Shown: piece after piece, positions 18,585 to 30,000 of the stretch
Layout: every line of letters starts with the position of its first letter
Position numbering within the stretch: the stretch's first letter is position 1
DNA from: Aliidiomarina halalkaliphila
GTDB lineage: Bacteria > Pseudomonadota > Gammaproteobacteria > Enterobacterales > Alteromonadaceae
Direction: 5' to 3'
DNA length: 64,000 nucleotides
NCBI RefSeq assembly: GCF_007096385.1
Contig: NZ_VJWL01000001.1
Coordinates: 639,094 to 703,093 of the forward strand
The notes under the pieces: generated by a model
Database searches by the model: none
What the model was told of the DNA's origin: nothing
The model's input: only the letters and a program-made list of their open reading frames with translations
Program-made: the position numbers and the translations under genes

Positions 18585-19239
18585 ATTTCATCCCTCAGAA
18601 GAGTTACTCGTGAACTATGTGAGCGGGCAACTAAACGCAGCACTCGCTGTAGTTGTGGGAACACATATTGATATGTGTCCTCGCTGCCGCGCGGTTGTGC
18701 ACGATATCGAAGTGCATTTAGCAACCCGGGAACTTCATCAAACGTCACCGGTTGCAGAACCGCAACTTACAGCCATGCTTGAATCCATTTTATCGTCTGA
18801 AGCACCGGCGATGCCGGAACGCCCTGCGCTGCAAGAACATGTCGTGCTTGAGAGTAAATCTTTTAAAGTTCCGCCTTCGTTAGGTCGGCATGCCGCACGT
18901 ATGGGCCCTTGGAGTAAGATGCCCGGAGGTTTATGGCGTTCGCCCTTGGAGCTCAGTGCAGAAGAACGGATGTATCTGATTTATATGCAGGAGAATGCCA
19001 AATTACCAGAGCATACACACCGCGGTAATGAAGCAACTCTCGTGATCGATGGTGTGTTTCATGACGAGCACGATGAATATCGCGATGGTGACTTTATCTT
19101 CTTGGATTCAGATCAACATCACACGCCGCACACAGCCGATGAGAGCTGTTTAACCCTGGCGTTTTTAGATGCCCCACTTCACTTTACTTCAGGTGTGGCA
19201 CGACTCCTAAATCCGTTTAGTAGCTTGTTCTTCCGCTAA
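18571..19239 (+). CDS. chrR: ChrR family zinc anti-sigma factor with cupin domain
   Basis: 222 aa. Residues 1-80: ZAS domain with H7, H32, C36 and C39 (HxxxCxxC), matching the R. sphaeroides ChrR zinc ligands H6, H31, C35, C38. Residues about 110-205: cupin with EHTHRGNEATLV and a later HH pair, the second metal site. ChrR holds RpoE inactive and releases it on singlet oxygen or organic peroxide stress. GTG start; the gene overlaps the sigma gene by 14 bp, typical of coupled sigma/anti-sigma pairs. Confidence 0.92.
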   Translation: MSKIKFHPSEELLVNYVSGQLNAALAVVVGTHIDMCPRCRAVVHDIEVHLATRELHQTSPVAEPQLTAMLESILSSEAPAMPERPALQEHVVLESKSFKVPPSLGRHAARMGPWSKMPGGLWRSPLELSAEERMYLIYMQENAKLPEHTHRGNEATLVIDGVFHDEHDEYRDGDFIFLDSDQHHTPHTADESCLTLAFLDAPLHFTSGVARLLNPFSSLFFR

Positions 19240-19263
19240 CGGATATCCGCAAACCGCACAAAG

Positions 19264-19294
19264 AAAAACACTGGCTTAAAGCCAGTGTTTTTTT
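19264..19294. terminator. Bidirectional terminator between chrR and ihfA
   Basis: ACACTGGCT, 3-nt loop, AGCCAGTGT, with T runs on both strands (eight on plus, A-rich counterpart on the other side). It serves the convergent chrR and ihfA transcripts. Confidence 0.88.
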
Positions 19295-19305
19295 GATCTT
19301 AGGGG

Positions 19306-19608
19306 TTATTCTTTATCTTTAGGAATTGCATCCTCTACCCGTGCTTTAAACTTTTGTCCTGGTTTAAAGGTCACCACCCGCCGAGCAGAAATTGGAATAT
19401 CCTCACCCGTTTTTGGATTACGTCCCGGACGTTCTGCTTTGTCACGAAGGTCAAAATTCCCAAACCCAGAGATTTTTACCTGCTCGCCGCTTTCGAGGGT
19501 TTGTCGAATTTCCTCAAAAAACTGCTCAACAAGCTCCTTAGCGTCACGGCGATTAATCCCAACTTTCTCAAACAAGTGCTCTGCAATTTCTGCTTTGGTC
19601 AGCGCCAT
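19306..19608 (-). CDS. ihfA: Integration host factor subunit alpha
   Basis: 100-aa HU/IHF family DNA-bending protein. IHF-alpha signatures: [28 protein letters not shown], the [14 protein letters not shown] block, the beta-arm [29 protein letters not shown]. Located one base after pheT, as in enterics. Forms a heterodimer with IhfB (not in this window). Confidence 0.96.
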   Translation of the reverse strand: MALTKAEIAEHLFEKVGINRRDAKELVEQFFEEIRQTLESGEQVKISGFGNFDLRDKAERPGRNPKTGEDIPISARRVVTFKPGQKFKARVEDAIPKDKE

Positions 19609-19609
19609 A

Positions 19610-22000
19610 TTAACTGTCCCTCAACACCGCATTAAATTCATCTTTCAGTATCTGCACAACCGTTTCCATCAGTGCGTTAACTTCACTGTCTTCCAGCGTA
19701 CGGTCTGCAGCTTGAAGCGTTAGAGCTATTGCCAGACTCTTTTTATTTTCTGGCAGATTGGCCCCTGTATAAACGTCAAATAAGTTTAGGTCAACTAACT
19801 GATTTGCGCCAACTTTCCGAATGGATTCAAGGATATTTCCTGCCAATACCTGCTGATCTACCACAATTGCAATATCGCGGCGGATAGAAGGATAGCGGGA
19901 GATCACGCCAGCAGTTGGAATCCCACGAGCACGAATCACGTTCAATGCGAGCTCAAATACAAAAGCACGGCCTTTAATTCCAAAGGTCTTTTCATATTGT
20001 GGATGTAACCCACCGACAAAGCCCACTAAGGTGTCACCCCGATAGACCCCAGCGCTTTGCCCCGGATGCAATGCCGTATGTGCTTCAGCCACAAATCGGA
20101 ACTCATGAGCAGCGCCGGTTACCGCAAGCAGCCGCTCGACATGCCCTTTGACATCATAGAAATCCACTGGGCGCGTACCATCAGCCCAATGCTCACCCTG
20201 CACACTTCCGGTAATAACACCCGCAAGCATTGGCTCTTGGCGAATTCCATTCTCTGCCTCTGCATCAGGTACAAAACGCAAACCGGATTCAAACAAACGA
20301 ACATTTGGTTGCTGACGTTTCTGGTTATACCCTGCGGCGGCCAATAGACCTGGCCATAAACCTAAACGCATCGACGACATATCCACGGAGATTGGATGCG
20401 GTAACGTAAGCGCCGGGAGCTCAGGATATAAAAGCGCCTGATGCTTCGGATCGACAAAACTATAGGTAATAGCTTCTTGGTAGCCCTGTGCCATCAAGCT
20501 TTGCTTAAACACCCGCAACGACACTTCAGACTCTTCCGTGCGCTGCATTCGCAAGGCCGCTTGCGGCGCTTCGGTGGGGATATTGTTATAGCCATATACG
20601 CGTGCCACTTCTTCAATAAGGTCTTCTTCAATGGCGATATCAAAGCGATAAGTCGGTACAACAACTTCCCAGCCTTCAGCGCTTTTAGTCACGGCAAAGC
20701 CTAAACGGGCCAGCATGTTCTCTACGTCTTGAGCAGGTACCGAAATGCCTAACAAACGCGTTAAGCGCGACGCTCTTAGGGTAATTTGCGCCGGCTTAGG
20801 GAGGTGATCGGAAGATTTTGCCTCAACAATTGGACCTGCTTCTCCGCCACAGATAGATAAAATCAGCGCAGTTGCGCGTTCCATCGCAGTGGCTTGTAGT
20901 TCCGGATCGACGCCACGCTCATAGCGGTGCGACGCGTCAGTGTGTAAGCCAAAGCGACGGGCACGACCCATAATGGCGTCCGGTGCAAAGAATGCGCTTT
21001 CTAGGAAAATATGTTTGGTATCCGAAGTAACACCACTGCCTTCACCACCGAAAATACCCGCCATAGCCAGAGGCTTCTGCTCATCCGCAATCAGCAACAC
21101 ATCATCTTGCAAGGTGACGGTTTGGCCATCCAGTAAGGTAATCTGCTCTTTATCCTGAGCCCAACGCACTTGTACGTCACCATTGATTGCATCAAGATCA
21201 AACCCATGCATGGGGTGGCCCAGCTCCAACAGGACGTAGTTGGTCACGTCGACTACAGGATCAATTGAGCGAATCCCACTGCGGCGTAAACGTTCTTGTA
21301 GCCACAACGGGGACGCTACCGTCACATCCAAATTGCGAATCACTCGACCTAAATAGCGCGGACAGCCATCAGGGGCCTTTAGATGTATCGCGCGCTGGTC
21401 ATTAATCGTTGATGCAACAGCCTTAATTTCCGGTTCGCGTACGTCTAACTGATTTAATACACCCACTTCGCGCGCCAACCCTTTTACGCCTAAACAGTCG
21501 GCGCGATTCGGTGTGAGGTCAATATCGAGGGTAGAATCATTGAGCCCAAGCCAGACACGGAAATCTTCACCAATTGGCGCATCCGCGGGCAATTCTAGAA
21601 TGCCATCATGCTCGTCACTGAGTTCCAGCTCAGATGATGAACACAGCATGCCGTGCGATGGCTCACCACGCAGCTTGCTTTTTTTAATCTTGAAATCACC
21701 TGGCAATACAGCACCCACAGTGGCTACCGCCACTTTGATGCCGGTACGACAGTTAGACGCACCACACACAATATCAAGATGCTCATCGGCGCCAATATCG
21801 ACCTTGGTCACACGTAATTTATCGGCATTCGGATGTTGCTCACACGCCACCACTTGGCCTACCACTACCCCGGTAAACTCTCCTGCAACGGGTTCAACGC
21901 CATCGACTTCTAATCCGGCCATACTGAGTTGTTCAGCTAAGGCTTCGGTGCTCAGTTGTGGGTTTACCCACTCGCGTAACCACTGTTCACTGAATTTCAT
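19610..22000 (-). CDS. pheT: Phenylalanyl-tRNA synthetase beta subunit
   Basis: 796-aa PheRS beta chain, normal length. N-terminal tRNA-binding OB fold ([24 protein letters not shown]), B3/B4 editing region, the B5 domain, catalytic-like core with RLFESGLRF, and C-terminal anticodon-binding fold ([16 protein letters not shown]). Works with PheS as an alpha2beta2 enzyme. 19 nt after pheS. Confidence 0.97.
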   Translation of the reverse strand: MKFSEQWLREWVNPQLSTEALAEQLSMAGLEVDGVEPVAGEFTGVVVGQVVACEQHPNADKLRVTKVDIGADEHLDIVCGASNCRTGIKVAVATVGAVLPGDFKIKKSKLRGEPSHGMLCSSSELELSDEHDGILELPADAPIGEDFRVWLGLNDSTLDIDLTPNRADCLGVKGLAREVGVLNQLDVREPEIKAVASTINDQRAIHLKAPDGCPRYLGRVIRNLDVTVASPLWLQERLRRSGIRSIDPVVDVTNYVLLELGHPMHGFDLDAINGDVQVRWAQDKEQITLLDGQTVTLQDDVLLIADEQKPLAMAGIFGGEGSGVTSDTKHIFLESAFFAPDAIMGRARRFGLHTDASHRYERGVDPELQATAMERATALILSICGGEAGPIVEAKSSDHLPKPAQITLRASRLTRLLGISVPAQDVENMLARLGFAVTKSAEGWEVVVPTYRFDIAIEEDLIEEVARVYGYNNIPTEAPQAALRMQRTEESEVSLRVFKQSLMAQGYQEAITYSFVDPKHQALLYPELPALTLPHPISVDMSSMRLGLWPGLLAAAGYNQKRQQPNVRLFESGLRFVPDAEAENGIRQEPMLAGVITGSVQGEHWADGTRPVDFYDVKGHVERLLAVTGAAHEFRFVAEAHTALHPGQSAGVYRGDTLVGFVGGLHPQYEKTFGIKGRAFVFELALNVIRARGIPTAGVISRYPSIRRDIAIVVDQQVLAGNILESIRKVGANQLVDLNLFDVYTGANLPENKKSLAIALTLQAADRTLEDSEVNALMETVVQILKDEFNAVLRDS

Positions 22001-22019
22001 ATCTCTATCACCCTACCAC

Positions 22020-23024
<1,005 letters not shown>

Positions 23025-23076
23025 TTACTCATACGCCCATGTATACCGGCGTTTCGCCCTAATTTTCAAAGCCGCA

Positions 23077-23104
23077 ATCATAGCACAAAATTACGCCGGG
23101 GTAA
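23077..23104 (-). promoter_or_regulatory. Candidate sigma-70 promoter of pheST-ihfA
   Basis: TTACCC, 16-nt spacer, TATGAT on the minus strand, about 65 bp before pheS. I see no pheM-like leader peptide with a Phe run in the leader. Confidence 0.5.
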
Positions 23105-23140
23105 GGCCCATATAGCGGGTTGAGTGCTTGGAAACTAAAC

Positions 23141-23168
23141 AAAAAAGCCAGCTTCCGAAGAAGCTGGC
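23141..23168 (-). terminator. Terminator of the SLH-subtilase gene
   Basis: On the minus strand: GCCAGCTTC, TTCG tetraloop, GAAGCTGGC, then six T. The cUUCGg loop is unusually stable. It isolates pheST from the upstream protease transcript. Confidence 0.92.
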
Positions 23169-23199
23169 AAAGGTCTCTCGAGGTTCGAGGGGGGAGAGA

Positions 23200-25653
23200 T
23201 TAATAGAACGCTTTATGTAAGCGCGTAGCCGCGACCGCATAATCGCCCCGAGTCATACGCTTCGACGGCTCGAAAGTTGCCGTAATCGTCGGTTCCAAAT
23301 CGAGCAATCCTTGCTGAATATGGAAGCGTACTGGCAGAACGCCGGCTTCTATAGACGCTTGTACATAACCACGCAGCTCTGATGGAATTAGGTTTGCATC
23401 CGTGACCGGTACCGCTTGGCCATTGAAATAAGCCACTACTTCACCGTCAAAATCCGCGACCTGAACACCTAACCCCATGGATTGAATCAAAGTGTAGGCA
23501 AGTTCAGCTTTCGTTACCCGCCCATTTGGGTTGAACTTGCTGCCGCTTGCACGAATCACGCCCGGCTCGAACTGTGCACGATCTTTAAGTGCTGCACCAC
23601 GTGCTGTAGTCGCTTCAGCCAACAATGCTGAAAAACCACTTACATCTGTGAAGCGCGCGGCACTTGGAAGGAACTGACGAATACCTCCACCCATCACTTG
23701 AAAGTCCGCCAACTCGATGCGACGCAGTTCCCGGTTTGGGTTAAACGTATTGCCTAAACCATCCACTAAGCGGTTTTGTACTGCATATTCAATAAACCCT
23801 TGCGCTGGGTGTTGGTCGATATCGTCTAAGCCGCTGAAGTCGCCCGCACGCTCTTGAACAACCCGCACATTGATATCACCTGGTACGCCATAGCCATTGG
23901 TCACACCGAGCGGATCAAGGGCAACACCGGATAAACCACCGACACCGCGGATTTCTAGTGTCCACTCGCCGGCAACACCAGGCGCTGTCGCTGCAATGTT
24001 TTGACCAAGCACAGGCAATGACACACCGGATCCATAGCGATTACCGTTTGGGTCCGTCAGCACAATGGCGACGGTGTTTTCAGCCACATTTGCGCTAGCA
24101 GAAACTAAGGTAATGTCGCTACCTACTTGAAAACTATAACGCTCCGGCTCACCTACAGGCGAGAAGAATGCAGTGATGGTGTCTTCCGCGCCGACTTCAA
24201 TTGTCGCTGACGCATTGAAATCGCGATCCAAGTTGTTCAAACCACTTGGGTCTACCGCAAGGCTCGCCGCCATTTTTACGGCTTCGTAGGCATTCACATA
24301 CCCTGCGCCCACTTCCCAGTCATCGCGACCTGGCATGTTGGTGGCTGTGTGTTGCAGAATCGCTTTTACTTCACGCCATTCAAGCGACGGGTTTACTTCC
24401 AGCATTAATGCCACGATCCCAGCAACATGAGGTGCTGCCATCGAGGTACCGCTTTTCGCTGTGTAGTACGGTAAATGCCCCACTTCAATGCGCTCAGCAT
24501 CAGATGTAGCACTCAAACCACCGAGCGGATCCGATTGTACCCGCGCAGAAATCACACCCACACCAGGGGCTGTGACAGTTGGACGATCTTCCCAAGTAAA
24601 GGTCTCGCCATTGATGGTGACATCGCCACCACGACCGCGCTCACCACGACTTGAAAACGATGCAAGGTTCCCCTGTGCGTCACCAGCCGCTACGGTAATT
24701 ACCCAAGGGGCTTTTTTGAAGTTACCGGTAATGGTCCCTGCACCTGAACCTGAGTTACCTGCAGAGAACACCACGATCACGCCGCGGTCTGCAAGTTTCT
24801 TGGTCGCGATATTGGTTGGGTGATTCGGGTCAAAATCCGTTCCAGTATCACCAGTAGAGCCAAATGAGTTGGTAATCACACGGATGTCGTAACGCGTTTG
24901 GTTCGCTAATGCGTAATCGAAACCACCTAGGGTGTCGAGTAAGAAAAGCGCAGCGCCTGAACCATAACCAATGAGGTTCGCACCGGGAGCAACCCCTTCG
25001 TACAAGCCACCAGACATCACACCGTCACCACCCACGGTAGCTGCTACGTGCGTACCATGACCACCAAGCTGATCGGTAGTGACTAGGTTTTCTTGATAGG
25101 TAATAGGCAGTAATGGCGAAAAACTATTGAGGTTAATCGCTGCTGCGACGTTTTGAATCGTGCGGGTTGGATACTCCACGTCCCGATGTAAGCCATCAAT
25201 CCCTGAATCGTTCACCACAACACCGACGCCACGACCAGTCACGGGGAAACCATTCACCCGCAAATCGCGATCCGTGCGTACCCGGTTTACCCCGGTTAAT
25301 TCCGTCTCTTCGGCGTTCTCGTAGGTCATTTGTTTGTTTAAATACACTGAACGTACGTCAGGCAATGCTGTAATCGCCTGAATCTGCGGCAAGCTTGCCA
25401 CAACACCTGCGATGGGAAGCTGTGAGAATGTGGTTCCGGTCACACCCAAGTTCTCAAGTGCAAGCACTTGATCACGAGTAAGTGGGCCGTCACCGTCAAA
25501 GCTCACAACTAATTCGACCGTACCGTCCAATTGGTTCGCATCCAGAATGGATTGAACCTGTGGGCCAATACTGGTCGCTTGGGCGCCAAGAGCAAACAGC
25601 GTCGCTGCCGCTACTGAAGCAAGTTTTAAGGAAGTTGATGTAGTGCGTTTCAT
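23200..25653 (-). CDS. Secreted S8 subtilase with C-terminal SLH-like repeats (1)
   Basis: 817 aa. Signal peptide (cleavage near 26), then an I9-like propeptide region (about 40-115). Peptidase S8 domain has D149 in VVVNDSGID, H199 in GGHGTHVAAT, N300 in SAGNSGSG and S404 in SGTSMAAPHVAG, all catalytic residues present. Residues about 480-600 form a beta-rich region with PPC-like spacing. Residues 609-815 hold three SLH-like repeats: YAVQNRLVDGL with FNPNRELRRIELA; FTDVSG with FNPNGRVTKAELA; SELRGYVQASIEAGVL with FEPSKRMTRGDYA. Paralogue of 32206-34677. Probably cell-envelope anchored or secreted. A 25-bp element at 25716 lies upstream, and the response-regulator gene ends 126 bp before. Confidence 0.93.
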   Translation of the reverse strand: MKRTTSTSLKLASVAAATLFALGAQATSIGPQVQSILDANQLDGTVELVVSFDGDGPLTRDQVLALENLGVTGTTFSQLPIAGVVASLPQIQAITALPDVRSVYLNKQMTYENAEETELTGVNRVRTDRDLRVNGFPVTGRGVGVVVNDSGIDGLHRDVEYPTRTIQNVAAAINLNSFSPLLPITYQENLVTTDQLGGHGTHVAATVGGDGVMSGGLYEGVAPGANLIGYGSGAALFLLDTLGGFDYALANQTRYDIRVITNSFGSTGDTGTDFDPNHPTNIATKKLADRGVIVVFSAGNSGSGAGTITGNFKKAPWVITVAAGDAQGNLASFSSRGERGRGGDVTINGETFTWEDRPTVTAPGVGVISARVQSDPLGGLSATSDAERIEVGHLPYYTAKSGTSMAAPHVAGIVALMLEVNPSLEWREVKAILQHTATNMPGRDDWEVGAGYVNAYEAVKMAASLAVDPSGLNNLDRDFNASATIEVGAEDTITAFFSPVGEPERYSFQVGSDITLVSASANVAENTVAIVLTDPNGNRYGSGVSLPVLGQNIAATAPGVAGEWTLEIRGVGGLSGVALDPLGVTNGYGVPGDINVRVVQERAGDFSGLDDIDQHPAQGFIEYAVQNRLVDGLGNTFNPNRELRRIELADFQVMGGGIRQFLPSAARFTDVSGFSALLAEATTARGAALKDRAQFEPGVIRASGSKFNPNGRVTKAELAYTLIQSMGLGVQVADFDGEVVAYFNGQAVPVTDANLIPSELRGYVQASIEAGVLPVRFHIQQGLLDLEPTITATFEPSKRMTRGDYAVAATRLHKAFY

Positions 25654-25715
25654 TGTTGTGTCCTCTGTAACACGAATTTAACAAGGACACATTTACATGG
25701 TGGACGATTGCTTCA

Positions 25716-25740
25716 TATCGGGGAAATCCCCGAACTTTAT
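25716..25740. promoter_or_regulatory. Shared palindromic element upstream of subtilase 1
   Basis: Centre GGGGAAATCCCC at 25720-25731, about 72 bp before the start codon. The 25-bp segment matches the one at 34764-34788 at 21 positions. Candidate operator for a common regulator. Confidence 0.6.
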
Positions 25741-25778
25741 AATCAGCAAATATTCGAGATCAGAGATAAATAGGTAAG

Positions 25779-26408
25779 CTATTGATATATTTTCATCTTT
25801 ACTGCAATTCGAATCAGCTCAGCGGTACTGGTTACTTGGAACTTCTGTAACACTTTCCCACGATGGTGCTCTGCAGTTTTCGTGGCCATATTCAACAAGC
25901 GACCAATTTCTTTGGTGGGATGGCCTTGCACCACCAGATGAAATACCTCCCGTTCTCGTCGGGTCAAGTGCTCTAAACTCGGGGTTACATTCCCGCTTTT
26001 TAAGGCATCTTCCAGTTCCTCAGGAAATATGCGGCGACCATCGTACACGGCGCAAATCGCTTGATAGAGTTCTTCACCCGTTGAATCTTTTAGCAAGTAG
26101 CCCGCGGCTCCGGAGTGATAAAACGCCTCCATATATTCAAGTTCATTATGCATGGTGAGTACCAGCACTTTTGCCTCGGGGCGTTGCAAGAGAATTTTTT
26201 CAATAGCGACTAAGCCATTCATGCGCGGCATGGCGATATCCATCAATATTACATCCGGTTGATGGCGAATTACCGCTTTGGTTAACTCCGCGCCGTCTTC
26301 ACACTCAGCTAACACCTCAATATCATCGTACACGTCTAACATGCGCACCACCCCTTGCCGCATCAGGGTGTGGTCATCTGCAATCACGAGTGTAATACGA
26401 CGACTCAT
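25779..26408 (-). CDS. NarL/FixJ-family response regulator
   Basis: 209 aa. Receiver domain with acidic pair D11/D12, phosphoacceptor D57 (VILMDIAMPRMNG) and the Lys in GYLLKDS. C-terminal LuxR-type HTH (LTRREREVFHLVVQGHPTKEIGRLLNMATKTAEHHRGKVLQKF). Its ATG overlaps the stop codon of the histidine kinase by 4 bp, so they form a cognate pair. Probable regulator of the flanking subtilases (inference from location and shared operator). Confidence 0.93.
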   Translation of the reverse strand: MSRRITLVIADDHTLMRQGVVRMLDVYDDIEVLAECEDGAELTKAVIRHQPDVILMDIAMPRMNGLVAIEKILLQRPEAKVLVLTMHNELEYMEAFYHSGAAGYLLKDSTGEELYQAICAVYDGRRIFPEELEDALKSGNVTPSLEHLTRREREVFHLVVQGHPTKEIGRLLNMATKTAEHHRGKVLQKFQVTSTAELIRIAVKMKIYQ

Positions 26409-27091
26409 AAGCGCACCTGCAAGGTGAGCTGGGTGCCGTTATTGGGACGGGTTTGCAGATCCAAGTTCGCATCAAAGGCGGCGGCTCGGTCAAACATGCT
26501 ACTTAAACCCACGCCTTTCTCCACTGCGTCGTACACAAAGCCGACACCGTTATCAATAATATCCATCCGGAAGGCTTGGCCGTTGCGACAAGCAAACACA
26601 CGTACTTCTGTGGCGTGCGCATGTTTCAAAATATTGGTAAAGGCTTCTTGGGCAATTCGGAATACCATAATATTCAGATCTGTGGGTAACTGCTCGGCTA
26701 CGTCCACATCAATATCATAGCGAATTGCCTCATGTTCAAACATAGTTCGCGCTAACCATTTCAGTGCGGCGTGCAACCCCAAATCGTCCAAAACTGTTGG
26801 CCGCATTAAGCGCGCAAGTGTACGAATATCCTCCATGGCATTATTGGCAAGCAGATAGAGATTTTCGTCATCTTCGGAGTCGTCACGGCGAAGTTTCAAG
26901 CGCCGCGATAGAATGGCTAAGGATTGACCGACGCCATCGTGGAGGTCGCGAGCCAATTGATTACGCTCTAGCTCCTGTTGGCTCCATACGCGTTTCGCGA
27001 GATCACGTAATTCCTGCTGCTCTTCCATAAGCAGCGTGCGTAACTGTTGCTGTACCTGCCAGAGGGACTCGAGCTTATTGCTCACGGGCAC
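26405..27091 (-). CDS. Soluble NarX/DegS-type sensor histidine kinase
   Basis: 228 aa, with no membrane segment and no recognisable sensor domain. Residues 1-40 form a Gln/Glu-rich coiled coil. The HisKA_3 motif ELERNQLARDLHDGVGQ gives H51 as phosphosite. The HATPase has an N box (FRIAQEAFTNILKHAHA), G1 (IDNGVGF) and G2 (KGVGLSSM). GTG start inside the end of the Ser/Thr kinase gene (17-bp overlap), so it is coupled to it. The input is probably protein-borne, perhaps from the Ser/Thr kinase or FHA-GAF protein; that is inference. Confidence 0.9.
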   Translation of the reverse strand: MPVSNKLESLWQVQQQLRTLLMEEQQELRDLAKRVWSQQELERNQLARDLHDGVGQSLAILSRRLKLRRDDSEDDENLYLLANNAMEDIRTLARLMRPTVLDDLGLHAALKWLARTMFEHEAIRYDIDVDVAEQLPTDLNIMVFRIAQEAFTNILKHAHATEVRVFACRNGQAFRMDIIDNGVGFVYDAVEKGVGLSSMFDRAAAFDANLDLQTRPNNGTQLTLQVRL

Positions 27092-30000
27092 ACTCCATTA
27101 AAAACCAACACTGATAGCGCTGCGCCTGTTCTCTAGAAAGGGAGTTCAGCCATTGCTGCTGGGCATTGCCGATGACTTCTTCAGACGCGTCTGAGGCCAC
27201 AATAAACACATGGTTGCGCCAATGGTCAGGGTGCCGCGCAAGCAAAGACGCCAGGTTACTCGGCGCTTCTAACTGATCCCGTGCCATCAAATAATGCACA
27301 TGCAAATATTCTTTGTAATAAGATGACCGAATGCGTGCGCGTAGTGTCCGCTTTTCATCGTCATCCAGATAATCAGGAACAAACTCCCACAGCGACAAAC
27401 GAATCTTCAGCTCAGTGTGCAGTGGTAAATTCACTTCATTCACCGCCTGAAGTAACTCTTCGATGCCTTCCGTACTAGTCCGTTGCTCTTGCAGAAAATG
27501 GTAACTCCAATTTAGCCAAGCAAACACAACCGCCTGCTCTCGCGTGAATCCGTCTTGCTGATCCATAAGCACCATATACTCGCGTTCAAGACAATCTCGA
27601 TCCGCAAGCCAGAAACACATTTCATATTGCCATAGCGCGTTTTCAATCATCGCCCGATAATCTTGAATTGTCGTCGCTTGCGCAATAGCCGCGGCAATAT
27701 TAGTGCGTGCCGTATCCATATTTCCTAAACCAAAGTTGCGATGGCTAAGAACAAAATTCAAAAAGGCTTGCTCAATGGGGCGATGATCCCCTACTTCACC
27801 ACTTACGCGCGCTAAAATACGGGTCGCAATTTGGTATTCCCCCCGATGCAAATGCAAGTTCGCCAGTTGCAACTCTGTACGCAACATCCCATTTTGATGA
27901 CCAATACGTTCAAATAACGTATAGGCTTGGCGTAAAAATATATCGGCCTGACTGAAATCCCCAGAGAGGAAATACACAAAGGCGACATTACTGATGCTTT
28001 CCGCTTGCTCGCTAGTACTACCATAGCGCATACGCAAATCTAGGGCGTCTCGAAAATACCGTAATGCAGCTTCGTAGAGCCCCTGTTCCTCTGCAACGTA
28101 GCCACGATCATTCATCACCTGCGCCATGCCTCGATGATCGTTCATTTGCGCAAAAATATCCGCCGCACGGCTTAACTGCGCGTCGGCCTCATCGTATTCC
28201 TGCATGATCGACAATACGTTGGCAAGATTGCCTAAAGTCACTGCCTGTCCCGATAAATCATTAGCCTGCTCCCGCACTGCAAGGGCCTCTTCGAAATAAT
28301 CACGGGAACGCTCAAGATTACCCATACGAAGATATGCCACGCCAAACGCGTTTAAGATAGTGCCTTGACCCGCCAAATCTTCTTGCTGACGAAAACGAAT
28401 CAGGCCTTGGGCTAATTCATGGTGAATGGCGCTTTGAATATCGCCTTGATTGATGCGTAATCGGCCTAGTTCAAACCACCGATAGCCTGAATTAGGATCA
28501 ATGGCTAAAGCCCGCTCCAACAATCGTTCTGCAAGGGCAATATCATCGAGCTGCTGGGCAATTTGGGCACGGTGCTCCAGTAAATCCGGACGCTCTGGGA
28601 ACTCCCTGAGTAAACGATCCAAAGCGACCGCTGCTGATTCAAGGTCTCCGTTAAGCTCAGCTTCCAATACTTGCCCTTGCAACACCCAGTAGCTCGCACT
28701 GTGTTGCTCTTGCGTGGCAAACAGTTGTGCCAGGTACTCCCGCGTCGCCGCGTCGTTGTCTTGCCAATACGCCCAGTCTGCTAGGGCATACCAAAAAGCT
28801 GGCGCTTGTTGATACTGGTCACGATACTCCTCAATTAACGACTGAAGCGTTGCATCAGACGCCTCCTGAATCCGTAATATGAGCGCGGTGAGCTCAGGCG
28901 ATAAAGGAGTGGAGGTTACTTCCTGAACTTGACGACCCAGTTGCTCATCCAAATGACCACGGATGACTTGAAATACAGGCAACGGCCCCTCAGTAAGGGC
29001 AAATGCTTCCACCCCGTGAATACGATTATCCGGGAAGTGGCTTAGGTAAACCTGAATATAGGGTGCCGAGGTATCTGTTCCTGATGGTGATTCGAGAAAT
29101 ACGAGGGTGGACACATTGAGCAAAGTGGCCAAACGTTGGCGGTCGCGCTCCTGCTGAAAGGGATTCAATCCCAACTGACTCAACAACTCATCCACTCGCC
29201 CGGATGGGATAACCGAAAAGTCTGGTTCTGCGGTATAAGTCAGTGTGAGCATTTGTAGGATCTGCTGTAGTTCCGACGATCCTTCACCGCGCACAAAAGC
29301 AATACGTGCCGGTGCCTCGCCGCTTTCCACAATAGGCGCAGGAGCCGCCCCAGAGCGATCTTGGTAAAATTGATAGATGAAGGTAAGGCTTAGCAACATC
29401 ACGATAAGCCCACCAAACATTACCGAGGGACGAATAGGTTGCGCTGAGGTGTACCGACTTAATGCGGAAAGTGATATCCGCGCATTGGGATCTGCATGGC
29501 GCATTTTTCGGGCCAATTGACGCCAACGTGAACGCCATAGCACCGACCGCAGATCACGCCCTTTCACCGCGCTAATGAGCCGTTCAACTACCCTTCCTAG
29601 GGCGTAAATATCAATGGCCGAGGTCGCGGTTTCACCGGCATCGAGCTCAGGGGCACGATAACCATCGGTGCCGCTTGTTCCTGAAAACTGGGTGCCTTGC
29701 GCTGCACTAATGCCAAAATCCGCCACAATCAGATCATGTTTTTCATTGATCAGTAAATTGGCGGGTTTAATATCCCCATGAATAACCTGGCCTCGATGGC
29801 AAGCACGCACCCCTTGAATAAGTTGCTGTATCCAGCGATCCGCTTCGGCCAGTGTGATCGGCTTCTGCAATCGGGTCGACAAGGTGGTGCCCTCAATACA
29901 ATCCATTGTGTAAAACACATAGGCGTCGTCGCGATAAAACTCATGCACACGAATAATGGTGGGATCGGAAATTTGGCGGGCAGCAAGGAGCTCATCACGT

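Noticed and set aside
28501..28692. Short frames inside the TPR kinase gene
   Set aside because: Shadows of the kinase gene in other frames, no independent support.
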